In this document: positions 17,082 through 26,475 of the stretch, one piece after another | Layout of the letters: each line of letters opens with the position of its first letter | Position numbering within the stretch: position 1 is the first letter of the stretch | Source of the DNA: Amycolatopsis taiwanensis DSM 45107 | GTDB lineage: Bacteria; Actinomycetota; Actinomycetes; Mycobacteriales; Pseudonocardiaceae | Direction of reading: 5' to 3' | Assembly (NCBI RefSeq): GCF_000519205.1 | Contig: NZ_JAFB01000003.1 | Location: 62,001 to 126,000 of the forward strand | Length of the DNA stretch: 64,000 bases | Notes under the pieces: generated by a model | Told to the model about the DNA's origin: nothing | Databases searched by the model: none | Seen by the model: the letters and a program-made list of their open reading frames with translations, nothing else | Program-made: the position numbers and the translations under genes

Positions 17082-18361
17082 CGTGCCTCGTTCCGGAGCT
17101 TGGTGAACAGGATGAGCAGCCCCCCGATCAGCAGCAGGGCGACCATCGACAGCAGACCCGTCTCGGTGCTCCCGGTGGCCTGTTTGACGTAGCCGATCAG
17201 CGTGGGGCTGAAGAACCCGCCGAGCAGCCCGATGCTGTTGATCAGGGCGATCCCGCCCGCCGCAGCGGTGTCGGTCAGGTACGCCGACGGGATCGCCCAG
17301 AACACCGTGTACGAGCCCCACATCGCGGCCGTGGCGATGACCAGCGCGAGCATCGAGACCGCGAACGACTGCGCGGTGAGCGCGGCCACCGCCAGCGCTG
17401 CCGCGGCGACCAGCGCCGGGACGGCGCTGTGCAGACGGCGTTCCCCGCGCCGGTCCGATCGGCGGGACAACCAGAACATCAGGACGAGCGAGCACGCGTA
17501 CGGCACCGCGGTCCACAGTCCGATGTGGATGGAACTGGCGACCCCGTTCTCCCTCAGGATGGTCGGCAGCCAGAAACTCACCGCGTACAGGCCGCTGATC
17601 AGGCAGAAGTAGCCGATGGCGAGCGCGTACACCTTGGGATCGGTCAGCACGCGCCGGAAACTGTGGTGCCGCGTGGCCCCGGGCCCCGCCACGTCCGCGG
17701 CGATCCGGGCCTTCTCGGCCGGGGTGAGCCAGCGGGCGTCGGCGGGGCCGTCGGGCAGCACCTTCCACACCACGAACGCCAGCAGGACGCACGGCAGGCC
17801 CTCGACGAGGAACATCCACTGCCACCCGGCGAGCCCGAGCCCGCCGTCGAACGCGGTGAGCACGAGCGAGGACAGCGGGCCGCCGATCATGGATCCGAGC
17901 GGGCCCGGGATCATCAGCACCGACATCGCCGCAGCCATCCGCGCGGGCGGATACCAGTATGTCAGGTAGAAGATGATGCCCGGTGCGAACCCGGCCTCGA
18001 ACACGCCGAGCAGGAACCGCAGCACGTAGAAGCTGGTGCTGTCGTGCACGAACAGCATCGAGGCCGACGTCAGGCCCCACAACAGCATGATGCGGAAGAC
18101 CGTCTTGCGCGTGCCGATCCGCTGCAGCAGCAGATTGCTCGGCACCTCGAACAGCACGTAGCCGAGGAAGAAGATACCGGCCGCCAGACCGTAGACCGAC
18201 TCGCTGATCCCGATGTCGGTGGTCATCTGCAGTTTGGCGAAGCCGATGTTCACGCGGTCGAGGTAGGCGAAGACGTAACACACCACGAGCAACGGCAGGA
18301 TCCGGCTGCCGACCTTGCGGTACAGCGCGTCCGGTACGACTTTGTCGGAGATGTCGACCAT
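17078..18361 (-). CDS. ACS-family (anion:cation symporter) MFS transporter
   Basis: 427 residues with about 12 helices. The N-terminal block FAYLDRVNIGFAKLQM and the later RFLLGVFEAGFAPGIIFYL are typical of the phthalate/tartrate/glucarate-type ACS family. The ATG at 18361 has GGGAG upstream. It overlaps the M81 peptidase start by 4 bases and diverges from an Lrp/AsnC regulator about 100 bases away. The likely substrate is an organic anion, perhaps an N-acyl or peptide-like acid that the M81 enzyme then cleaves (inference from coupling). Confidence 0.9.
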   Translation of the reverse strand: MVDISDKVVPDALYRKVGSRILPLLVVCYVFAYLDRVNIGFAKLQMTTDIGISESVYGLAAGIFFLGYVLFEVPSNLLLQRIGTRKTVFRIMLLWGLTSASMLFVHDSTSFYVLRFLLGVFEAGFAPGIIFYLTYWYPPARMAAAMSVLMIPGPLGSMIGGPLSSLVLTAFDGGLGLAGWQWMFLVEGLPCVLLAFVVWKVLPDGPADARWLTPAEKARIAADVAGPGATRHHSFRRVLTDPKVYALAIGYFCLISGLYAVSFWLPTILRENGVASSIHIGLWTAVPYACSLVLMFWLSRRSDRRGERRLHSAVPALVAAAALAVAALTAQSFAVSMLALVIATAAMWGSYTVFWAIPSAYLTDTAAAGGIALINSIGLLGGFFSPTLIGYVKQATGSTETGLLSMVALLLIGGLLILFTKLRNEAR

Positions 18362-18458
18362 GGTCACTCCCTGGTCCGGTAATTTCCGTTTACACTCCAG
18401 AAGACCCCGGAGTTCCTCGGAAAATCGACGGATACTGACGGCGAAGGCCCGGCACACG

Positions 18459-19472
18459 ATGGATAGTGACAGCCACCTGCTGGACGAGACCGATCTGGCG
18501 CTGGTGGACGCACTGCAGGTGCACCCGCGGGCCAGCTGGACGAACCTCGCCGAAGCGCTGGACCTCGCGCCGGTCACGCTGGCGCGGCGCTGGCAACATC
18601 TCGTCGAGTCCGGCTCGGCGTGGATCACGGTGGCGCTGAGCAACAGCGCGATGCGCGGCGCACTGCTGGAACTGACGTGTCGTCCGCGCACGGCGGAGCG
18701 CGTCGCGCTGGCACTCGCGGAGCTGCCGAACGTGTCGACGGTCGGGATCACCACCGGGGAGTTCGGGGTGTTCGCGCTGGTGCTGGCGCCGAACCTGCCC
18801 GCCGTCGCCGAGGTGCTGGTGCGCACGCTGCCGATCCCGCAGGAGGTCACCAACGCCCGCTCGTACGTCTACAGCGGACTGTTCGGTGGGGTGGTGTGGC
18901 GGCTCGGCGTGATGAACCGGGCGCAGACCGAGCTGGTCCGCGAGCCCGCCGGGCCGGCACCGGAACAGATCCGGCCGTTCGGCCCGGCGGACCGCGCGCT
19001 CTTCCTCGCGCTGGGGTACGACGGGCGGCGCCCCTACACAGAGCTGGCCGCGGAGCTGGGCACGTCACCGCAGGCGGTCAAGCGGCGGCTGGATCGCCTG
19101 CGGCGGCACGGCGACATCACGTTCCGGTGTGACGTCGCCCGCCCGCTCACGGGGTGGGAGTCCATGGCACTGCTGTGGCTCGCGGTGCCGGACCTCCTGG
19201 TGGGCGAGACGGGCCGCCGGCTGGGCGCCTGGCCGGAAACCCGGCACTGCGCCGCGGTTCCCGGCCCGGCCAACCTCTCCCTGATCGTGAGCCTACGGTC
19301 CTTGGATCACCTCGGTGACCTGCTCACGCGGATCGCGCTGGAGTGCCCCAAGGTGTCCGTCGTGGACCGCCGGATCGTGCTGCGGCAGGTCAAGGTGCAC
19401 GGCCGGATCGTCGACGAACTGGGCCGCAGCACCCGCGTCGTCCCCGTCGATCCCTGGGCTAACCCGTCGTGA
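18459..19472 (+). CDS. Lrp/AsnC-family regulator, tandem two-module form
   Basis: 337 residues, twice the usual Lrp length. An N-terminal HTH (LDETDLALVDALQVHPRASW) and effector region is followed by a second HTH (FGPADRALFLALGYDGRRPYTELA with PQAVKRRLDRL) and a second effector module. The ATG at 18459 starts just before the first HTH. Its divergence from the ACS transporter/M81 operon makes it the likely local regulator. The end overlaps the convergent MHS gene by 14 bases. Confidence 0.88.
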   Translation: MDSDSHLLDETDLALVDALQVHPRASWTNLAEALDLAPVTLARRWQHLVESGSAWITVALSNSAMRGALLELTCRPRTAERVALALAELPNVSTVGITTGEFGVFALVLAPNLPAVAEVLVRTLPIPQEVTNARSYVYSGLFGGVVWRLGVMNRAQTELVREPAGPAPEQIRPFGPADRALFLALGYDGRRPYTELAAELGTSPQAVKRRLDRLRRHGDITFRCDVARPLTGWESMALLWLAVPDLLVGETGRRLGAWPETRHCAAVPGPANLSLIVSLRSLDHLGDLLTRIALECPKVSVVDRRIVLRQVKVHGRIVDELGRSTRVVPVDPWANPS

Positions 19473-20766
19473 CCGTCGAGCGCGTACCGGCGGACTCGAT
19501 GTCGCGGCGCTGGGTTTCGGGGCCGACGGCGAGTGCGATGAGGGTGAGCACCGTCAGCAGCCCCAGGTACACCGCGACCGGCCACCAGTGGCCGGACCAC
19601 GCGAGCAACGCGGTCGCGATCAGCGGCAGGAAACCGCCGGCCAGCACCGAACCGATCTCGCGGGCGAACGCGAATCCGGCGAGCCTGGTCCTGGTGTCGA
19701 ACAGCTCGGCGAACCACGCGGCCTGCGGAGCCAGCATCGCCGGGTAGCAGATACCGAGCCCCACCACGAACCCGGCCACGACGGCCACCGGCTCGCGGGT
19801 TTCCAGCAGGAGGAAGAACGGTACGGTCCACAGCGCCGACGCGATGGCCCCGGCCGCGTAGACGGGCCGCCGCCCCCACCGGTCGGACAACCAAGCGAAC
19901 AGGGGCACCCCCGCCACCTGCACCGCCGACGCGACGATCACCGCGGTCAGCCCGAGCGACTGGGACAGGTTCAGCTGCTTGGTCAGGAACGCGACCGCGA
20001 ACACGGGGAACAGGTAGGCGAAGCCGTTCTCCGCGAAACGGGCGCCGACGACGACCAGAAAGCTCTTGGGCTCGTGCCGCAGGGCGGCGAACAGTCCCGT
20101 CTTGGTCTGCTGGGCCTGTTTCGCGTTCTCGAACGCGGGGGTCTCGTCCACGCCGCTGCGAATGAAGTACCCGATCGCGAGCATGACGATCCCCAGCAGG
20201 AACGGCACGCGCCAGCCCCACTGGCGGAACTGCTCGTCGGGCAGCAACAGGAACAGCTGGTAGATCCCGGTCGCGAGCAAGGTGGCGAGTGCGAAACCGG
20301 CCGGGGCCCACGCCCCGGCCAGTCCGCGCCGCCGCTGGTCGCCGTGCTCGACGGACAGCACCACGGCACCCGCGTACTCGCCTCCGGCGCCGAAGCCCTG
20401 CACGAGCCGCAACAGGATCAGCAGCACCGGCGCCCACACGCCGATCTGGTCGTAGGTGGGCAGCACGCCGATCAGTGCGGTCGCCAGACCCATCAGCACG
20501 ATCGTTAGCACCAGCATCGTCTTGCGGCCGAGCCGGTCGCCGAGGTTGCCCAGCACGATCCCGCCCAGCGGCCGGGCCAGGAAGCCGACAGCGTAAGTGG
20601 CGAAAGTGGCCAGTGTGCCCGCGACCGGGCTGATCGCGGGGAAGAACAGCTTGTTCAGGATCAGTGCGGCCGCCGTGCCGTAGATCAGGAAGTCGTACCA
20701 CTCGAGCGTGGTGCCGACGAGTGCGGCGATCCCGGCTCTGCGGGCGTGCCGTCGGGGTGTGTTCAC
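19459..20766 (-). CDS. MHS-family MFS transporter
   Basis: 435 residues from a GTG at 20766 with GGAG upstream. Markers are GTTLEWYDFLIYGTAAAL, ARPLGGIVLGNLGDRLGRK and WLSDRWGRRPVY; about 12 helices. It lies 33 bases after the dehydratase gene on the same strand, within a probable operon FAD oxidoreductase - dehydratase - transporter. It probably brings in the organic acid or sugar acid that the dehydratase and oxidoreductase use. It is related to, but clearly distinct from, the MHS transporter at 10023. Confidence 0.88.
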   Translation of the reverse strand: MNTPRRHARRAGIAALVGTTLEWYDFLIYGTAAALILNKLFFPAISPVAGTLATFATYAVGFLARPLGGIVLGNLGDRLGRKTMLVLTIVLMGLATALIGVLPTYDQIGVWAPVLLILLRLVQGFGAGGEYAGAVVLSVEHGDQRRRGLAGAWAPAGFALATLLATGIYQLFLLLPDEQFRQWGWRVPFLLGIVMLAIGYFIRSGVDETPAFENAKQAQQTKTGLFAALRHEPKSFLVVVGARFAENGFAYLFPVFAVAFLTKQLNLSQSLGLTAVIVASAVQVAGVPLFAWLSDRWGRRPVYAAGAIASALWTVPFFLLLETREPVAVVAGFVVGLGICYPAMLAPQAAWFAELFDTRTRLAGFAFAREIGSVLAGGFLPLIATALLAWSGHWWPVAVYLGLLTVLTLIALAVGPETQRRDIESAGTRSTVTTG

Positions 20767-20799
20767 GGAAGCCGGCTCCTTCGGTGGCTAGGGGAAACT

Positions 20800-22464
20800 T
20801 CAGTGGCGGGCGGGACGGCGCAGGACCGCGCCTCGCTGGATCGGGCCGACCAGTGCCGCGTACTGGCCCAGCCAGCCGCGTTCGGCGCCGGGATCCCCGG
20901 CGGTGACCGGCTTGCCGTCGCGCACCGGATCGGCGTCGATCAGCCGTGCGTCGAGGTCGATCGAGATGGTGTCCCCGTCCTGGACCCCGGCGAGTGGCCC
21001 GCCGTCGGCCGCTTCGGGCATCACCTGTCCCACGACGAGACCGTGGTTCAGTCCGGACAGTTCGCCGTCGGTGACCACGGCAACCTGACCGCCGAGACCC
21101 GCGCCGTTGAGCGCTGCCACGAAGCTCGCGGCGAACACCGTGCCCGGGCCGCCCCTCGGGCCCATCCCGCGCAGCACGATCACGTGGCCCGGCTCGATCC
21201 CGCCCTGGCCGAGCGCGGCGATCGCCTCGTCCTCACCGGCGAAGACCTTGGCGGGCCCGGAGAACTGGCGGCGCGCCGAGCCCACTCCGGCGACCTTGAC
21301 GATCGCGCCGTCCGGCGCCAGCGAACCACGCAGGATCAGCAGACCCGGCTCGTCGGCAATGGGTTTCTCCAGCGGGCGCACCACGTTGCCATCCGGTTCG
21401 GTCGCCTCGGCGATCAGTTCGGCGACGGTGCTGCCGGACACGGTGAGCGCGCCGGTGTGCAGCCGCGATGCCAGCGCACGCAGTACGGTCCGGACCCCGC
21501 CGACCCGGTCGAGGTCCCACACCTGGTGTGTCCCGTTTGGACGGATGGCGGCGAGTTGCTTGGCGCCGCGGCCCTTCTCCTCGAACAACGCGACTACGTC
21601 GAGATCGAGATCGGCCTCCGCGGCCACGGCTGTGAGGTGCCGGATGCAGTTGACCGAACCGCCCAGCGCCAGCGCCACCTCGACCGCGTTCTCGATGGCG
21701 TCGCGGGTCAGCACCTTCCGGGCGGTGAGCCCTTCCCGGACCAGCTCGACGGCACGGCGTCCCGCGGCCGCGGCTCGTTCGAGCATCGGCGCGGAGTTCG
21801 CGCGAGTCGGCGCGGAACCGGGCATCGTCATGCCAAGGGCCTCGGCGAGCACGTGCATCGTGTTCGCCGTCGCCAGGCCCGCGCAAACACCGGGCCCCTC
21901 GATCGCCCGGTCGGCCAGCTCACCGAGCTCGTCCACGCCCAGCTTCCCGGACGCCACGGCACCCACCGATTCGTACACCGAGTCGATGTCGACCGAGCAG
22001 CCGGAGAACGTGCCGCCCCGCTGGTAGCCGCCGATGACGATGACCGAGGGCAGGTCGAGCCGGGCGGCGGCCATCAGGTGGGCCGGGGTGGTCTTGTCGC
22101 AGCTCGACAACAGCACCATGCCGTCGAGCTGGGCGCCCTCGACAGCAGCTTCGACGTCGTTGACGATCAGGTCGCGGGTCGGCATCAGGTAACGCGCCTT
22201 GCGGCCCGCGCTGGTGACGAAATCGGACGGCGCGGTCGTCCGGATTTCCAGCGGCAACCCGCCCGCCTCACGGACAGCGTCCGCGACGACTCCCGCCACG
22301 TCGTCGAGATGCGCGAAGCACACCGACAGCTTCGACGACGTGTTGACGATCGCGATCTTGGGCTTGCGCTGGTCCTCGGCACTGATGCCCATCGCGCTCC
22401 ACTGGGCGCGACGCACGGCCCAGCGAGTGGTGCCGGGCTCGAAGTTGCTCCGCAGCTGGTCCAT
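20800..22464 (-). CDS. IlvD/Edd-family dehydratase
   Basis: 554 residues from ATG 22464. Three cysteines fit the [2Fe-2S] ligand pattern of the family: Cys49, Cys122 in SSCDKTTPAH and Cys194 in GVCAGLATANTM. The enzyme removes water from a polyhydroxy acid. Because it is in a catabolic operon with a transporter and an FAD oxidoreductase, not with valine/isoleucine genes, a sugar-acid-type dehydratase is more likely than housekeeping dihydroxyacid dehydratase. It begins 13 bases downstream of the FAD oxidoreductase stop. Confidence 0.88.
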   Translation of the reverse strand: MDQLRSNFEPGTTRWAVRRAQWSAMGISAEDQRKPKIAIVNTSSKLSVCFAHLDDVAGVVADAVREAGGLPLEIRTTAPSDFVTSAGRKARYLMPTRDLIVNDVEAAVEGAQLDGMVLLSSCDKTTPAHLMAAARLDLPSVIVIGGYQRGGTFSGCSVDIDSVYESVGAVASGKLGVDELGELADRAIEGPGVCAGLATANTMHVLAEALGMTMPGSAPTRANSAPMLERAAAAGRRAVELVREGLTARKVLTRDAIENAVEVALALGGSVNCIRHLTAVAAEADLDLDVVALFEEKGRGAKQLAAIRPNGTHQVWDLDRVGGVRTVLRALASRLHTGALTVSGSTVAELIAEATEPDGNVVRPLEKPIADEPGLLILRGSLAPDGAIVKVAGVGSARRQFSGPAKVFAGEDEAIAALGQGGIEPGHVIVLRGMGPRGGPGTVFAASFVAALNGAGLGGQVAVVTDGELSGLNHGLVVGQVMPEAADGGPLAGVQDGDTISIDLDARLIDADPVRDGKPVTAGDPGAERGWLGQYAALVGPIQRGAVLRRPARH

Positions 22465-22477
22465 GGTGTTTCTCCCG

Positions 22478-23842
22478 TCAGGAAAGGGAAAGTGCACTTC
22501 CGTTGGCGACCATCGCCGACCGGACCTCGCGGCCGTCGAGCTCCCGGTAGGGGAGGCCCTTGTCAAGCGACAGCAGGGTTGCCACGGCGGCGGCGTGGCC
22601 GTACTCGAAGCACTGCGCGGTGACCCGCGCCGAGGCGAGTGCCTCGTGCTCGGCGCTCAGACAGCGGCCCGCGACGATGACGCCTTCGCCGCGTTCGGGC
22701 ACGAGCGTGCCGTAGGGCACCTCGTAGTAGTCGTCGAGGAGCCAGGTCAGCTTGGGCCGGTCACCGGCGTGTAGCTCGATCGGCCACGGCACCCGGCAGA
22801 TCCCGTCCTCGCGCTTGCGTGCTGCGAGGACGTCCTCGTTGGACAGCCGCTCGATCCCGGTGATCGTGCGGGTCTGCCTGATCCCGGCCTCGACGCCGGT
22901 GTCCACGACGAAGGCGTTTTCGCAGCCCGGGATCCGTTCGCCCAGGAAGCGCGCGTAAGCGCGGACCTGCCGGCGTCCCAGCATCTCGGCCTCGGTGAAG
23001 TCGACGGGGTCGATCACGTTGAGCATCCGGCCGTCGCGGCCCGCCAGCCGTGTCGCGTTGACCAGCAGCTCGCCCGGCCTGGGGGTGGTGAAGATCCAGA
23101 TCTTCTGTCGGGGCAGGTCCAGCCCTGCGTCTCGCGCCCGGAGGATCTCCTCGGTGACGTACGGCGGGCAGATCGTGTCCTCGCCGTAGAACTCCAGGAA
23201 CCGCTCGACGTCAACGTTGCCGAGGCGGAAGAACATGGTCGGGTTCTGGATCGCGCCGTTGTCGCCGAAGGTGTAGCGGTGCCCGGCGCGGGCGACCACC
23301 GCCGCGTCGCCCGAGGCGTCGATCGTCCTGGCGGCTAGCACAACGGCCCGGCCGGCGTTCGACTCGATCACGACCCCCCGGTGGGTGTCCCCGTCGAGGA
23401 CGACGCCGGTGACGGCGGTGTGGAACAGCACCGTGACGCCCGCGGCTTCGAGGAGGTCGTCCGCGACCTCGCGCCACACCAGCGGATCATGCGCCGCGGT
23501 CCAGGTCTTGCCGTAGACCTGCGGTGCGGTGAGACCGCCGCGGGCGGCCAGTTCCCGCCGGAACCGTTCGGTGAACCCCGCGACGACCTGCCTCGGCTCG
23601 CGGTCGGTGTCCGACGCGAGGTACATCCCGCAGATCGTGCCGGACATGCCGGCGACCGCCGCGCCACCGGCGAAGCCGTACTTCTCCACGACGAGCACCG
23701 ACTTGCCCGCCTCGGCCGCGACGACCGCCGCCGCGACCCCGGCTGCTCCGGCTCCAACGACGAGCACATCGACCTCAGCCAGCACATCAAGCCCCTGATC
23801 CGGCGGGCGGCTGGTCAGCGACCATCCCGATATATTGGTCAT
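22478..23842 (-). CDS. FAD-dependent oxidoreductase (GIDA/FAD_oxidored type)
   Basis: About 454 residues. N-terminal dinucleotide motif VVGAGAAGVAAAVVAAEAG is followed by KYGFAGGAAVAGM and, near the C-terminus, GVIVAGRCLSAEHEALAS, the FAD ribityl-binding block of this family. Start chosen at ATG 23842; ATG 23857 is an alternative. Neither has a ribosome site, so a leaderless message is possible. It is first in an operon with an IlvD-like dehydratase and an MHS transporter, and divergent from a GntR regulator. Natural substrate unknown. Confidence 0.82.
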   Translation of the reverse strand: MTNISGWSLTSRPPDQGLDVLAEVDVLVVGAGAAGVAAAVVAAEAGKSVLVVEKYGFAGGAAVAGMSGTICGMYLASDTDREPRQVVAGFTERFRRELAARGGLTAPQVYGKTWTAAHDPLVWREVADDLLEAAGVTVLFHTAVTGVVLDGDTHRGVVIESNAGRAVVLAARTIDASGDAAVVARAGHRYTFGDNGAIQNPTMFFRLGNVDVERFLEFYGEDTICPPYVTEEILRARDAGLDLPRQKIWIFTTPRPGELLVNATRLAGRDGRMLNVIDPVDFTEAEMLGRRQVRAYARFLGERIPGCENAFVVDTGVEAGIRQTRTITGIERLSNEDVLAARKREDGICRVPWPIELHAGDRPKLTWLLDDYYEVPYGTLVPERGEGVIVAGRCLSAEHEALASARVTAQCFEYGHAAAVATLLSLDKGLPYRELDGREVRSAMVANGSALSLS

Positions 23843-23857
23843 GTATTGGTTGTACAT
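23830..23857. promoter_or_regulatory. Probable GntR operator
   Basis: ATGTA, 7 bases, TACAT (23841-23857) is a perfect dyad overlapping the start of the FAD gene. The hexamer ATTGGT also occurs twice, 11 bases apart. This low-GC block lies between the GntR gene and the catabolic operon. Confidence 0.55.
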
Positions 23858-23909
23858 TGTGCGGCGCGGTACTGTCCAGACCCAGCAGAGGAGTGAGCAG
23901 GAGGCGCCC

Positions 23910-24548
23910 GTGGCGAACAAGGCCGACCAGGCCTACGACGTACTGGAACGCATGATCACGTTCCAGGAGCTCCCGCCGGGTTCGCTGTTGTCGGAGGCCC
24001 GGCTGATGGAGCGCACGGGACTCGGCCGCACTCCGGTGCGCGAGGCGCTGCAACGGCTCGCGCGGGAGCGCATGGTCGAGATCCACCCCAGCCAGGGGGT
24101 GTTCGTCGCCCCGACCTCGATCGAGGCGCAGCTCAAGGTGCTCGAACTACGCCGCTGCGTGGAGGAACTCGCGGTGCGCCTTGCCGCGCACCGGGCCACA
24201 ACGGAGCAGCGCGAGCGGATCCTGGCGCTGGCCGAGGTGCTCGGCGCGTTCGACGGCGACGACTCCCGGCGGTTCGGGGAACTGCTCAAGCAGACCCACA
24301 CCCTGATCGTCGAGGCCGCGCACAACGAGTACCTGTCGGTGGCGATGGCCCCGCTGCAGGGGCTCTCACGCCGGTTCTGGTTCGCCCACCTCCGGAACCC
24401 GAAGGCGGAACTGGCCGAAGCGTCCGACCTCCACGGGGACATCCTCCGCGCCATCCGCCACGGGGATCAGGCCAAGGCGTCGGAGGCCTCGCTCAGGCTG
24501 AACGACTACCTGACCGACTTCACCTACCGGACCCTGCGAGACCAGTGA
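23910..24548 (+). CDS. GntR-family regulator, FadR/FCD subgroup
   Basis: 212 residues from a GTG at 23910 with a perfect AGGAGG at 23899-23904. Winged HTH at residues 5-70 (LLSEARLMERTGLGRTPVREALQRL); C-terminal FCD all-helical domain with conserved metal or acid-binding residues in the KQTHTLIVEAAHN and HGDILRAIRHGD regions. It diverges from the FAD oxidoreductase/dehydratase/transporter operon with a palindrome between them, so it probably represses that operon until the acid substrate binds. Confidence 0.9.
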   Translation: MANKADQAYDVLERMITFQELPPGSLLSEARLMERTGLGRTPVREALQRLARERMVEIHPSQGVFVAPTSIEAQLKVLELRRCVEELAVRLAAHRATTEQRERILALAEVLGAFDGDDSRRFGELLKQTHTLIVEAAHNEYLSVAMAPLQGLSRRFWFAHLRNPKAELAEASDLHGDILRAIRHGDQAKASEASLRLNDYLTDFTYRTLRDQ

Positions 24549-26475
24549 TTCACGCGCTTACCACGACCCCGCGAGGACGATCGCGGTCGTCGAGTGGGCC
24601 GCCGTGACCTCCGTCGACGCGGGTCAACCGGGCGCGGCAACAACTTCGCGACGCGCTCGTGGCGAACGCGATTAGGCCGGCCACCCGAGTCTCGTCCGAG
24701 ACGTCCGCAGCGAACGGTCCGGGCCGCCTCGTCGGCGGTCAGCACCTCCGCCGCGTGCAGCATCGAAGTGCCGTCCTCGGCCAGGCAGCTGAGCGTTTCC
24801 AGCCGCGCGGTGTCGGTCATTCCGTCCGTCACCATCACCGGGCTGACCCGGATGCGGCGCTCGGCCGCGCCCTCCGAGTCGCGGGGATCGGCCGGTGCCC
24901 AACCGGTGGTTTGCACCGAGTTCGGGCCGTACACCATGGAGACCTTGGGGGCTCGAGGTCATGACCGGCGCGGAAACGGCCGCCGGCCCGTCGCAGCACA
25001 CAGGAGTTGCTGGGATGACCACCGGCTTGACCACCGCGCTGGTCACGACGACCACCGCCGAAAGACACACGAACGCGACCTACCCGCCACAGTCAGGTGT
25101 CGGAGTGCATTCAAGCACAGGGACGTTGGATGTCGCAGGCGTGCTACGAAACTGTGTCCAAGGGGGGACTCGAACGCATGTTCGTGGCGTCCATGCACAG
25201 GTTGCGTGTTCATGCGACGGACCATGCCATGTGTCGCGATCAAGCGCCAGCGTGTTCACGCATCCGATTTATTGTCGCAAGTTCTTATGCCTCAACGATT
25301 CTTGCGAGGCTTCCAATACACTCCCCCTTTCGCAACCACCTCACGAGGCGATCGGACAGTCGTCGAGAATTGGATTCAAGCGATCCTTTCATGAGTTCAC
25401 AGGGGTCACAGGGTCATCCAAGGAAGTAGGCAGCATCGCCGATCGTCTGGAATGGCCTTGAGCGCAGTTGTTTGATGCTCACTCCCTTGGTGCTTGCTCA
25501 CTTCGATCTGCGAGTGTCCTAACCAGTGGTCGAGCGTCCCGATTCGGCAGTGAGAAACCCCCGATATCGGCGGGTTTGCGATCCAGCCAAGCGGGGTTCA
25601 CCGGCGAGTCCCTGGACCGCGTCCGAACCGTAGCCGGCGAGGGACAACAAAGCAGGCTCGCACCGGAACCCCTCACCGTGGCCCAGCGCCGCCCGCGCCC
25701 TGTCCGCGCCCACATGCACCCGCCGCGGTCACGCGGGTAACGATCGCGGCCAGGATCGCCTGGGGGTCGTGGCCTCATCGGTTGGCCCTCCTCGCGACAT
25801 GACCGGCACGGCCTGCCAAGCCACCCCAGAAGGCCGTGTTCCGGCAACTTTCCGACACCACTTTTTCAAAACACTTGCGTGCCGGTCAGCCGCCATCGTC
25901 TTGCCAGCTACCTTCCCAGCCGATCACCGCCGAGTTGCGATGGGACGGACCACAACTAATATCGGCCTGGGTTTTCATAATTGTGATCAGACCGGCGCGC
26001 GAACGCGACCTGGTGCCCTCAGAGGGGGCCACCCGGGACTCGAACCTATGGATTAAAGGCCCAGACCAATCCGATGTCAGCGAGTGCCACTGGTGTCGAT
26101 CTCTGCCGATCCGTGCAGGTCAACCGCCATCTTTTCGTGTTTGTAGTGCCGGGGAGTGCCGCCTGGTGTCGGGCAATGATTCGGCAACGGAGCCCCATCG
26201 GAGACGCAATACACGAGCTTCCGGTCCACTGTGGACGTTTTCGCGGCCGCCTTAGTCACTGTCGGGGCGGGTCGCGCTGCTCGATTGCGATTGCCTTTGG
26301 GTGAGCCGGCTGGAGCCAGCCAGGCGCGCCACGCCTCGGCGCTGGATCAGCTGACCGATGTGCCGGGCTGGCAGTGGAGTAGAGCGTGATGGGCCGGGCG
26401 GAGCGTCGTCGAGTCAACGCTGCGGTGTTGTTGTTGGCTGGGGACTGTCCCGCGTAGTGCGAACCCAGATATGGG
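24549..26475. other. 1.9-kb decayed stretch with tRNA-like scraps
   Basis: No intact gene. A minus-strand open stretch (24937 to about 24700) containing RIRVSPVMVTDGMTDTARLETL looks protein-like but is unassigned and loses sense downstream. Two spots, about 25150-25172 and 26020-26062, resemble 3' ends of tRNA genes on the minus strand but lack the remainder of a cloverleaf. Composition drops in GC around 25200-25420 and 25850-25990. Confidence 0.4.
26020..26062 (-). repeat. tRNA 3'-end-like fragment, possible integration scar
   Basis: On the minus strand the sequence has a TTTAATC segment resembling an anticodon arm, then GGTTCGAGTCCCGGGTGGCC, resembling a T-arm and acceptor end. The T-stem pairs poorly and no 5' half is present. 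Similar 3' scraps are often left by integrating elements, but this could be chance. Confidence 0.25.

Noticed and set aside
20746-22623. 625-residue plus-strand open frame
   Set aside because: Antisense to the IlvD-type dehydratase; no protein-like motifs.
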